A stretch of DNA of 64,000 nucleotides from Staphylotrichum longicolle (Eukaryota; Ascomycota; Sordariomycetes; Sordariales; Chaetomiaceae), in contig JAHCVI010000001.1 in assembly GCA_019096155.1 (NCBI GenBank), forward strand, positions 12,090,001 through 12,154,000, written 5' to 3'. This document shows, piece by piece, positions 55,221 to 64,000 of the stretch; the stretch's first letter is position 1, and every line of letters begins with the position of its first letter. The notes beneath the pieces were generated by a model, which ran no database searches, was not told where the DNA came from, and worked only from the letters and a program-made list of their open reading frames with translations. The position numbers and the translations under genes were made by a program.

Positions 55221-56972
55221 ATGGAGACTAGATCGACAGAGAGATGGAACCCAAAGCCGACGAAGCTTAGCCTCCCGCTTGCAAAATGCCAAATCGAATT
55301 GAGTGACAGCACATTGGCACCAGAATCACCAGTTCCTACTTCCTCGTCGTCGTCAACACTCCAGTGCTTGGAGGAGAAGGGGACAAAAGCCGAACTGGAG
55401 AGGACGGAGGAATGGGTTAGGGGTGTCGGGTTCTGGAGGTGTTTTGCTGGAATCTGCATCCCCATTCTCCTTTCGGCTTTTGAGGGCAGCGTCGTCAGCA
55501 CTGCACTTCCGACGATTTCTCAGTCTCTGGGTCTGGGCCGCAACGCGTCTTGGGTGGCAACCGCATTCTTGCTGGCATCCATCGTTTTTCAGCCGCTCTA
55601 CGGACAGCTTGCAGATGTCTGGGGACGCAAGCACCTGATGATGGCAGCGGTGGTAATTTTTGGCACCGGGAGTGGCATAGCCGGGTATGCCAACAACTGC
55701 GGAGTGCTGATTTTCGGGCGGATTGTTCAGGGGATGGGCTCGGGGGGAATTGACCTGTTTGCAGAGTTGATCCTCTGCGACATCACGCCACTCAAACAAA
55801 GAGGACATTACGTGGCAATCAAGGCCACAGTTTACGCCCTGGGGACCACTGTCGGGCCCCTGCTTGGGGGGGTCTTTGCCCAGACAAATTGGAGGTGGTG
55901 CTTTGGTATCAACCTGCCCGTTTGCGTCGTCGCGCTCGTCTTGATGTGGTTCTGGCTGCAACTCAACAGGGGCAACGCGTGGAAAGAACGGTCCCTGCTC
56001 TACCAGATTGCCGAGGTCGATTGTTTCGGAATCTTCCTTCTCACAGCAGCAGTCGTTCTGATTCTTTGCGCGTTGAGCTTGGCCGGTACTGTCTACTCAT
56101 GGACAGACCCAACGATCTTGGTGTCTCTCGCTGGCGGCTGCTCTGTTGTGATGGGCTTTATCTTCTGGGAACGGTCCCGGCGGTGTTCGTTTCCCATCAT
56201 GGCACCGCGCGTCTTCTCAAACCGGACCACAACCGCAGCGTTGGGAATCACAGCTGTCCACGGCTTCATCACCTACGGCTTCCAATTCTACCTGCCGCCA
56301 TTCTTCCAGGCCATACTCGGTGCATCGCCCACGCAGTCTGGAATCCTGATCCTTCCGTGCAGTCTCAGCATTGTCATACTTGCTGCTATTGGCGGCCCCC
56401 TGCTTGCCAAATTTGGGAAGTACCGCCTGATGCATCTAGCAGGTTTTGTGCTCATGGTTGCCGGTTTGGTGCCCTGCATCGCCGCCGAGGAAACTGGAGC
56501 AGCCGGTCTCTGGGTTTTGTTGTCGCTGCTGGTCGGAATCGGCTCGGGGTCAATCGTCTCAACCACACTGCCGACTGTTCTTGTCGAGCTTACCGACAAG
56601 GAGAATGCGGCAGCCACCGGGTCTTGGGCGTTCCTACGTGGGTTGGGCTCCCTTCTTGGAGTTGCGGTCCCGAACACTGTCTTTAATGCGCAGTTCTCGG
56701 CCAAGCTCGACACGATTGACGATGTGCTTGCGAGGGACGCGCTGAGCTTCGGGCAGGCATACGAACATGCATCCGCCAACTTCATTTCGACTTTCAACGC
56801 GCCAGTTAGGGAGCAGATCCCGCGAGCTTTTGCCGCGAGCTTCAAGCTGGTGTGGGCTATCTTCCTGGCACTGGCAATTGTCGGGTTGCTTGCCACGTTG
56901 TTGGAGCGCCAGATCCGACTGCGAAGGGACTTGACAAGCGATTTTGGACTGAAAAAGTGCGAAGAAAAGTAG
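55221..56972 (+). CDS. DHA2-type MFS drug/efflux transporter (14 TMS)
   Basis: A single exon of 583 aa from ATG 55221. After a polar N-terminus of about 75 residues come about 14 membrane segments. DHA2 signatures are AFEGSVVSTALPTISQSLG in TM1, SWVATAFLLASIVFQPLYGQ, LADVWGRK (motif A), GRIVQGMGSGGI (motif B), KATVYALGTTVGPLLGGVFA (motif C, with the antiporter GxxxGPxxGG), NWRWCFGINLP and WERSRR. It is a proton antiporter-type exporter, probably of toxic small molecules at the plasma membrane. No biosynthetic cluster genes flank it. Upstream in-frame codons to 55020 were excluded because they are basic and unlike the family. Confidence 0.93.
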   Translation: METRSTERWNPKPTKLSLPLAKCQIELSDSTLAPESPVPTSSSSSTLQCLEEKGTKAELERTEEWVRGVGFWRCFAGICIPILLSAFEGSVVSTALPTISQSLGLGRNASWVATAFLLASIVFQPLYGQLADVWGRKHLMMAAVVIFGTGSGIAGYANNCGVLIFGRIVQGMGSGGIDLFAELILCDITPLKQRGHYVAIKATVYALGTTVGPLLGGVFAQTNWRWCFGINLPVCVVALVLMWFWLQLNRGNAWKERSLLYQIAEVDCFGIFLLTAAVVLILCALSLAGTVYSWTDPTILVSLAGGCSVVMGFIFWERSRRCSFPIMAPRVFSNRTTTAALGITAVHGFITYGFQFYLPPFFQAILGASPTQSGILILPCSLSIVILAAIGGPLLAKFGKYRLMHLAGFVLMVAGLVPCIAAEETGAAGLWVLLSLLVGIGSGSIVSTTLPTVLVELTDKENAAATGSWAFLRGLGSLLGVAVPNTVFNAQFSAKLDTIDDVLARDALSFGQAYEHASANFISTFNAPVREQIPRAFAASFKLVWAIFLALAIVGLLATLLERQIRLRRDLTSDFGLKKCEEK

Positions 56973-57775
56973 CGAGCAAGTGTGTATGTAGATTGCATTT
57001 TCAGGTGATTCCCAAAATTGTCGTCGAAGCTGCTTGTCATCTGGGGGGTATTGGTGAAGATGACATCTCTCATGCTTTTCAACCATCGACATGAATTTTA
57101 GGTACTTAGTCCTAACCCAAGCTGTCCAATCTTGTCAAGACTCCTGATCTGCAATGTTCAATCTCACATGTATTGGGCTTGAAATACGTGCTCCGACCTA
57201 GTCCTCTGCACACTCGATGGGATTGTCAAGCAAGCCCTTCCGGGAACATGCTGCCCCGAATCAACAACAAACCCCAATCTGAGGAATGGACCGAACAAAA
57301 TCGCAAGATACTGCTATCCGTGTTTGCGACCCGGTTTCTGACAAGCTCTCTGTGTCAAACACTTTAATTGCAGACCAGCTCGGTGAGGCCGGCGCCTCGG
57401 CCCAGACGACATTGCCACTGCGGTGTTGTGACCGGATCGACACCTATCACAAACTTCAACCGGAAAACCGGGACGACTCGCAGCAATCAATAAATGACAA
57501 ACGGGCCCTGATTGGAGCGCGTGCAGCGATACGCATCCGAGACCTCTCAACGCAGCTATACCCGGAACGTGCAACGACCGTCCAGTTTCCGGCCTCTTTG
57601 ACATCAACTGCTAGCCGGGCCAATGCTTTGACGATTGACTCTTAGGTATTGGGTTATAAACAGAGTAGAGACGCCAGGCTTTCAACTTCACACCACACTG
57701 CTTGACTCTTTGACTCGGAGCGCGCGAGTGCTGACCTTCCTCTTCCAGAGTGACTCATTTGAAGCCAATACCACC
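56973..57775. other. Upstream region of alpha-galactosidase
   Basis: This 803-nt stretch contains the DHA2 3' UTR and the alpha-galactosidase promoter, including a CCAAT at 57620-57624 and TATAAA at 57655-57660. Confidence 0.5.
57655..57660 (+). promoter_or_regulatory. TATA box of the alpha-galactosidase gene
   Basis: TATAAA lies 116 nt upstream of the ATG at 57776, and a CCAAT 31 nt further upstream. This is a normal spacing for strongly regulated secreted-enzyme genes in fungi. The assignment is by position. Confidence 0.45.
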
Positions 57776-59300
57776 ATGAACTCTGCAGTACGCAGGCTGC
57801 TCTGGACGGCATTGTGCCCGTTGCAGGCCGTTTATGCATTAAACAATGGCATCGGCTTGACGCCGCACATGGGATGGAGCAGTTGGGTGAGTGTCGAGCC
57901 CGAATAACGGTCAAAGTGAAACTGGGCGCAGACTTATAGACAACCAGAACGTTGCGCAATGCAACGCCGCGTCGGCCAAATATGCCCTGGATACAGCGAA
58001 CAAGTTCATCTCTCTCGGTCTCAAGGACCTTGGATATCAATGTAGGTGGCTTGTCTCGACCGCTACCCTGCAAGCAATTGGAAGCACATCGTTGAGAGCT
58101 GACCAAGAAGAACAGATATAAACATTGACGACTGCTGGTCGACAAAGTCCCGTGACGGAAATGGGAAGCTTGTGCCTGATCCTAGCAAATGGCCAAGCGG
58201 CATCAAGTCTGTGACCGACCAGATTCACAACATGGGGCTCAAATTTGGTCTCTATGGCTGCGCTGGCCAGCAGACCTGTGCTGGCTTCCCTGGAAGCGAC
58301 GGTGGCAAGCATGCGGCCTCCGATGTCTCCCAACTTGTTGAGTGGGGGGTTGACTTTTGGTGTGTCCCGGTCCCCGTTCTGGTTTCATTTTTGTTGTCTC
58401 TTCTCTTCCCCTTCGATGCCCTTTTACTTTGCTAAAGCCTTCGCTAATGGTTACTTCACCACTCTAGGAAGTATGACAACTGCTACACGCCTTGCTTGGA
58501 CAACCCGCCGCCTCAAACATGCCAAAGACCGTCGGCAAACACCAAAACTTGGTACGCCCCCATGCGAGATGCCATCGTGAGCGCCCAGGACAAGCGCAAA
58601 ATTCATTTCAACTTGTGCAACTGGGGACGGGATTCCGTTTGGACTTGGGGCGCAGACTTTGGCCATTCCTGGCGGTAAGCAGATCGACCTTAACTGTTGC
58701 TCACAGCTTCCTTGCTGACTAGGTGCGCAAAGGATGAGCGTGGACAACTGGGGGGACTGGGCCAGCGTCGAGCGCATCGGCAGCGCCGCGGCGGGCATCC
58801 ACCAGTACAGTGCGCCAGGCGGGTTCAATGACCTCGACATGCTATACCTGGGCTCGTCTAAGCTCAACGCCAACCAGGAACGTCTCCACTTTGGCCTTTG
58901 GGCCATCGCCAAATCACCCCTCGTGCTCGGCTTGGACCTTAACAAGATCTCGGACTCGACGCTCGCCATTATCCGCAACAAGGGGATCATCGACATCAAC
59001 CAGGACAGGCTAGGCAAAGCGGCCACTACCTTCACCCCCCCGGGCAGCGCCGCGCCCGTCAGCGGCAAGATCCACCCGTACTGGACTGGCCCGCTCAGCG
59101 ACGGCGTCGTTATTGGGTTGTGTGCCGGCACCTCGGCCGGCAAGTACGGCGTCAACTTCAAGGATGTTCCGGGCCTAGGCGCAGGGAGCTACACCTGGAA
59201 GGAGATGTACACCGGTCAGACCGGCACCGGGACGAGCGTGTCATTCGACATTGCGCTTCATGACATGAGGGTCATCAAAGTGACGACAGTCACACACTGA
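57776..59300 (+). CDS. Secreted GH27 alpha-galactosidase
   Basis: Exons are 57776-57886, 57948-58041, 58116-58359, 58468-58674 and 58733-59300, encoding 407 aa; all junctions restore family text (WSSW|NVAQC, GYQ|YINIDDCW, DFW|KYDNC, SWR|MSVDNW). It cleaves terminal alpha-1,6-galactose from oligosaccharides and galactomannan. A signal peptide (about residues 1-21) precedes LNNGIGLTPHMGWSSW. YINIDDCW and the KYDNC motif carry the nucleophile Asp153, and the acid/base is Asp223 in SWRMSVD. Then come APGGFNDLDML, the C-terminal part of the barrel (ERLHFGLWAIAKSPLVLG) and the beta-sandwich. The usual RxSGD-type context around the acid/base is slightly altered (RMSVD), but Arg and Asp are kept. Length is typical. 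Confidence 0.95.
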
Positions 59301-59540
59301 GAGGCGGGCGAGGCGGCGCTGTGATGTGGTTGGCCAGACGTGCTGCTCCTACGTCTCAGGCGGCGAGCGAGAGGTTCTGAGTTCAAACAATACCAGCTAG
59401 ATTTCTAGTCGTAAGTCTCGCAGTAAGGGCTATCCGTGAATCAGTTTTTGACAGCAACGTATGTGAGCTCCTCCTGGCCAGCACACAGCTGCATTGGTGC
59501 TCCCTTTAGGGGTGGAGGTAATGAGCACTCGCTGCCGTGG

Positions 59541-61201
59541 TCACTCCCAGTATCGCCTCCATTCCTCCTCAGCAAACCGGATTTGGTCTTCGGCCTGTGC
59601 AGCCTGAACCTTGAGCATGGCTGCCTGGTTATTCAACTGAATTGTCTGGCTGAAGTCCGGCTGAGATGTCCGTTCCTGTCAGCACCAGCCCGACGGACAC
59701 GAGGAGATCCAGCTTTGGTGGAGCACACTTACGACCCCATTCGGCACTGCAACATGATTCGCATCGATTCGGTAAGCGACACCCACCCCGGCCAGCATTA
59801 TATTGTTGCTCGCAGTGTTGGCTGCAAGGCGGAGTGAGTTGGCCGCCAGGTGCTCTTGTGTCTGGGCCTGCAAACGGAGTTGGTTGGCTTGCTGCTGAAG
59901 CTGCGCGGTCTTCATCTGCCACTCTCGCTCCTTGGCCCGCCGCTCCTGCACCTGGGTTGTGGGCAACATCAGTATGGAACCAAGAGTTGAGTCTCTGAGC
60001 TTCCGCTCTCCATCATCTTTCCACACCCACTTGGGGTACAATAAGAAATCGGACCCGGTCCTACCTTTTGCCGGAGATATTCCAAGTTACCGGTCGAGCC
60101 AGCTTCGCTCCAGATGCGACGCATACGATCCGAATACAACTGGCAGGTGAAGCCAGACGGCATGAGGGAAGGATTCGGGTCGAACTGACGGGCGAGCTCC
60201 GAGGCCCGGCTGACATCGGGCCTGATGACCTCGGCGTAGCACTGCTCACACACTGTAAACTCAAAAAGGTTTGGCATCGTATGGCACCGGAGGGTCGTGG
60301 ATGGGTAGCTCCTTGGGCAGAGACCGTTGGCTTGGGGTTGCCCTCCGTTCGTCGGGAGACCTGGTGTGGTGAAGGAGGCGCCCGCGCCCCGTGGCCGTGG
60401 TGGATTTGCACGTAGCCAGCCCACAAGCTGCGACAAGTCCGGACGGCGAACCAGAGCCGCGGTTACAGCACAGCCGCCAATCTGCTGCAACATCTCCATT
60501 GTGCGCGTATCGTCGTATCGGTCCGAGGGGACCATGGCGCAGGAAGCCTCCCTGGGGCCAGCCGGCTGGACAGGAGCAAAGCCAGCAGCAATGGCCGGAC
60601 AACATGCCTGAATGTTGAGAACGCATTCGGCGCACACCGTCCAACCTTGAAGGGGCTGCGCACCGGTTTGGGGCTCCTGGACAGTGTACCACATTCTCTG
60701 CACGAGAGGGAAGGGTTCTTGATCCGAGGTGAGCTGGGCATTTGGGCATGCTCCCTCCTGTGCGCGAATGCCCGCAACGTGTGCGAGCAAGGCCACGTCG
60801 TGCCGCCTGTCTTGGTTCATGGTAAGAAGCACCAAGCCCGCAACTCGCACCCAGAATCGCGACATGTCGCAGCGGACAGCGACATGCAGCGGCGGGGCAA
60901 TGGGACCTCCTTTTGTGACGAAGGCGCTTGCGTAGGGCGTTGGGCGAATCGCCGAATTGTAGCATGTTGGGCAGATGTTGAACGCTGCAAAGCGCGCGTC
61001 GTTGAGCCCAATCCAGTCCTGGTGGCCGGCTTGAGGTTGTTGGCGCGGGCAGGGAACGTTTGCTTGAGGGACCTGAGGCGTTTGTCCGAAGCCGTAACCG
61101 GCCGCGCCGAACCCTCCTCCGTTGCCATAGCCGTATCCGCCTGCACCCCCTGCGGTAGCATTCTGAAGATCCTGGGCGAGCGAGCTCAAGAACCTCCGCA
61201 T
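59541..61201 (-). CDS. CxxC-containing protein with C-terminal coiled coil, unknown function
   Basis: Exons are 61201-60065, 59951-59733 and 59660-59541 (GTAGGA and GTAAGT donors), encoding 491 aa. An upstream in-frame ATG at 61276 would add 25 residues. A Gly/Tyr-rich segment follows the start (GGAGGYGYGNGGGFGAAGYG). Three CxxC knuckles appear in similar surroundings: FNICPTCYNSAIRPT (about residue 77), WTVCAECVLNIQACC (about 187) and FTVCEQCYAEVIRPD (about 317); the first and third are near-copies. They suggest zinc binding. The C-terminal 120 residues are a Gln/Glu/Arg-rich coiled coil (QERRAKEREWQMKTAQLQQQ, NQAAMLKVQAAQAEDQIRFA) ending EEEWRRYWE. I do not recognise a named family. It is divergent from the histidine kinase gene, 687 nt away. 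Confidence 0.78.
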
Positions 61202-61888
61202 GGTTGAGGCTGTCAGAAAAGGAAGTGAGACTTGGGAGTTTTGGAAACCGAAGAGGCATGGGGAGCTGCGGTCCATCACCAGCTGAGCCGCACCCCCCTC
61301 GCTCTGATAAGCAGAGCCTCAGACGCCATTCTCCGTTTGCGGAATGCCTCGCGCTAGAGGACGCTAGGGATCGTTAGAGTCGCATCAAGGTCATGCCGTT
61401 ATTCGCCTCTCGGTCGCGTGCGCCGTGTTGGTGCAAGAACTCTCCTGTGCCTCGCGAGGCTCTTGTCAGTTCGAATAGGAGCGTCTGGGCTCCGTGTTCT
61501 CAAGTACGCTCGACCCCAAATGGAACATGAGGTGTAAGCGACCGGCACCAGATCGCCGCATGGATGGGGAGCATTTGATCCGGCAGAGTGGGAGGGTGGA
61601 TCTAAAGGGGCCACTTCGGGTGCATGACTGGGCCCTCCCGGGGAGGCGGGGTGCACGAATCCTTGGTTCAGGCGGAAAACCTGGCACAGTGGATTGCCAC
61701 CGCTTGGCAGGAGACGGCCGCCGTTGACGGATCCCCAACTTGTTTCTCCCCGCACCCAGTTTGTGAATCTCAAAGCACTTTCTCTTGACGACATTCAAAC
61801 GAGGTTCCACGATGCCGCGGATGTACTCCCAGTTAGCACGTCCTGCCGCCGTTACCATCGACGACACTTGCTCGGCTGCGCCGTCACC
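61202..61888. other. Divergent promoter region
   Basis: These 687 nt separate the CxxC protein and the histidine kinase. A frame continuous with the kinase is open upstream to 61694, but has no kinase-like sequence. No defined motif is claimed. Confidence 0.5.
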
Positions 61889-64000
61889 ATGTCGGCCACA
61901 ACCCCTGCCGCGAGCGCCGAGGGGCCGGCATTGGCGGCAGCCTGTGTCGAGGTAGAAAGCTCGGAGCGCGCGAGACAGCGCGAGATCGCAGCGTAAGTCG
62001 GCATGTTCTCCGCTAGACCCCTAGCTTTCTTGTCTGGTTGAACCAAAGCGGGTATGGCTTGCTAACCCTTGGCGTCTCCTTCTCCAGTTACCTCTCCGCA
62101 GCCTCCTTTCCGCCGGGGTTGCCCGTCCAGTTTCAAGAGACGGCGCGCCTCAACAGCGATCCCACCCTCAACGCCCTCACGCAGATGGGCGCCCTCCGTC
62201 TGGGCGTCGACCGGGCCTTCATCTCTCTGATCGACCGGAAATACCAGTACGTCGTCACCGAGATGACGCGATCGCATTCCCTCGTCGACATGAAGTGCGC
62301 ACAAGGGGACCACATCGCGATCGGTGTGTGCAAGATCAACAACTGCGACGGCGTCTGCCCTGCGACCATGAAGGCGTTCATGGACGAGACAGGGGAGTGG
62401 GTGAAGACGGGCCCTGATGTCATCGCCAACAGGACGCGGTACATCATCAACAACTTCAAGACGCATCCCGACTACATGAACCGGCCTTATGTGACGGCGT
62501 ATCCCTTCTTCACCTCGTACCTCGAAGTCCCGCTTGTTTCTCCGTTGGGGTACCTTTTGGGAAGTTACTGTGTTGTCGACAGCCACTACAATGACTTTGA
62601 CAATGACGAAATCGTCGAGGTCATGAACGAGATCGCGTCGGCCATCATGGCCCACCTGGAAAATGTCCGAATCAGGCAGAGCCGAGACCGTTCCGAGCAA
62701 CTGATCGAGGGCCTGAGCGGTTTCATCAGGCACGAATCACCTCTGCAGCCCCTGACAAGGTTCGAAGAACCCGCGGCACTGGGGCAATCGGAAAGGGCCA
62801 AGCGGTCAGCGGGTGACGTCCGAGGCTCAGTCGCGTCCAGCACACCAGCCAAGGTTGACGACTCTTCCGACACGATCTCATCCACCGGCTCAGGGCGTCC
62901 GCCACGCCCCGTGGTTGCCTCGTCGTCGTCGCTCGAGTCTGCGCCTTCTGCCTTGTCGCTCGCTTCCACCCCGCACCAGGAAGGATCCGAGACGCCCCCG
63001 ACGACCCCACGCGACGAGCTGGGCGAAAATGCCATGGAGCAACAGCTCCTAGCGGCGATTGCAGCAGCAGACGTAGGAGACGAGACATCCGCCCACCCAC
63101 CGACCGCCCCGTCCGACATCTCCGAGCCGCACGGCTTCATCAGCTCGGCAAACATCAAGACGAGTTTCTTCCGGGCCGCCGCCACCATCCGGAGGTCCAT
63201 GGATCTGGATGGTCTCATGTTTCTCGACGCCGTCCCAAGCTCTTATGTGGACAGGCCCGACCAGCCAGTACTGGACCCTGGAGGGGGACGGCCAGGCGAT
63301 CTCTTGGAGGGCCCGTTTTGCCCGGCGATCGTCAAGTCGGCTCTGGGACCCGAAGGCGAGACAACCACGCACTTCGACCCGACGCAGCTTCCCGAAGTGT
63401 CCCTCCAACGATTCATTCGAGCGTACCCGGGGGGCCACGTCTTCACTGCCGATGAGCTCGGCCCCATCGACGACAGCTACGGAGTCGGGAAGCCCTTCGA
63501 ATCCCGGCGAACGGCGGATCAAGAAAGCATGCGCCTGAAAAACGACATCGCCGCCCTCTTTCGCCTGCTCCCGGCCGCAAAGTATGTCATCTTCCTCCCG
63601 CTCTGGCATTTCCAACGAGAGTGTTGGTACGCTGCGGCGCTGGGCTGGGTGGAGGATCCAACCCGTGCCATTGGCGTTGCCGACATCAGCCTGGTCTCAG
63701 CGTTTGGTAACTCGGTCATGGCCGAGGTCTCTCGCCTCGAAGCCCTGGCTGCCAGCCGCGCCAAATCAGACTTTGTCTCGTCGTTGAGCCACGAGCTGCG
63801 GAGCCCGCTTCATGGCATCATGGCCAGCAGCGAACTGCTCCGCGACGTGCTGTCGGACCGCCACCTTCTCTCCACCCTGGACATGCTCGACTCGTGTGCG
63901 ACGACGTTGCTCGACACGTTCAACAACCTGCTGGACCACGCCATCGTGACGCATTCCGGGACGTCGTCCCTCTCTGGAGTACGGACGGTTGATCTAGGGG
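61889..64000 (+). CDS. GAF-domain (hybrid-type) histidine kinase, 3' end cut by window edge
   Basis: Exons are 61889-61992 and 62088 to beyond 64000 (GTAAGT donor, TCCAG acceptor, joining REIAA to YLSAASFPPG). About 672 residues are visible. A GAF domain spans about residues 50-230 (LNALTQMGALRLGVDRAFIS, YVVTEMTRSHSLVD, NNCDGVCPATMKAFMDETGE, FTSYLEVPLVSPLGYLLGSY). A long disordered linker follows (TSSTGSGRPPRP-like, Ser/Pro-rich, about residues 250-400). The HisKA box is SRAKSDFVSSLSHELRSPLH, with phospho-acceptor His603. The ATPase and probable receiver domain would lie beyond 64000. Fungal hybrid kinases of this type feed the phosphorelay to stress MAPK pathways; the signal is unknown. The start at 61889 (MSATTPAAS) was chosen because it begins the conserved N-terminus; the frame extends upstream without an obvious better ATG. 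Confidence 0.9.

Noticed and set aside
55221..59300. A secondary-metabolite cluster around the DHA2 exporter
   Set aside because: No PKS, NRPS, terpene cyclase or prenyltransferase lies in the window; neighbours are a secreted Cys-rich protein and a glycosidase.
1..64000. Transposons, CRISPR arrays, virus-like genes or rRNA
   Set aside because: I saw no transposase, reverse transcriptase, integrase, long terminal or inverted repeats, regular spacer arrays or rRNA sequence on either strand.

Overview
The window is nuclear DNA of a filamentous ascomycete, most like Sordariomycetes. Genes are single, closely spaced and split by introns of about 50-110 nt with GTRNGT donors, CTRAY-type branch points and YAG acceptors. 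The proteins include a Zn(II)2Cys6 regulator, SAT4-type membrane protein, DHA2 and ACS-type MFS carriers, a GH27 enzyme, a pepsin-like protease and a GAF histidine kinase. I cannot name the species.

Layout: 0-1.3 kb (-) BNR beta-propeller protein (cut by the left edge, frame-broken); 3.0-4.9 kb (+) MFS sugar/quinate-type transporter (two frame breaks); 5.3-7.7 kb (-) OPT/YSL-like transporter; 7.7-11.7 kb mostly gene-free with one possible degraded gene; 11.7-13.1 kb (+) pepsin-like protease; 13.7 kb (-) tRNA-Gln(TTG) with a 15-nt intron; 14.4-14.8 kb (-) small conserved protein whose ATG is its own exon; 15.3-16.0 kb (+) Tim17-like protein; 16.9-18.5 kb (+) proline dehydrogenase; 19.1-19.8 kb (-) Cgi121; 20.7-23.7 kb (+) Zn2Cys6 regulator; 24.3-26.2 kb (-) allantoate-permease-type MFS; 28.6-30.4 kb (+) Ted1/Cdc1-like phosphoesterase; 30.8-31.8 kb (-) secreted disordered protein; 33.0-34.7 kb (-) Tim50; 35.8-36.6 kb (+) 2EXR/F-box-like protein converging on 36.6-37.6 kb (-) nitronate monooxygenase, both with broken 3' ends; 40.5-41.9 kb (+) SAT4-type protein; 42.7-43.3 kb (-) small membrane-like protein with a homopolymer break; 43.8-45.9 kb (-) RhoGAP; 47.3-47.9 kb (-) methyltransferase; 49.7-50.7 kb (+) Tpt1/KptA-like protein without the usual catalytic motif; 51.9-53.1 kb (+) 3-dehydroshikimate dehydratase-like protein; 53.3-53.8 kb (-) secreted Cys-rich triple-repeat protein; 55.2-57.0 kb (+) DHA2 MFS; 57.8-59.3 kb (+) GH27 alpha-galactosidase; 59.5-61.2 kb (-) CxxC/coiled-coil protein; 61.9-64.0 kb (+) GAF histidine kinase, cut by the right edge.

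The genes do not form one pathway. They mix housekeeping functions (Tim50, Tim17-like import, Cgi121/KEOPS, proline catabolism, ER phosphoesterase) with nutrition genes (sugar, oligopeptide and allantoate-type uptake, protease, alpha-galactosidase, dehydroshikimate dehydratase) and signalling genes (histidine kinase, RhoGAP, Zn2Cys6, SAT4). I see no secondary-metabolite core enzyme, intact transposon, CRISPR array or virus-like gene.

The strongest unexpected signal is a series of small frame-breaking indels inside otherwise conserved coding sequence. They hit at least five genes; two sit in short homopolymers, and a dense cluster at 36.4-37.0 kb damages the converging 3' ends of two unrelated genes. 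This looks more like base-level assembly error than gene decay, and matters to any automatic annotation of the region.
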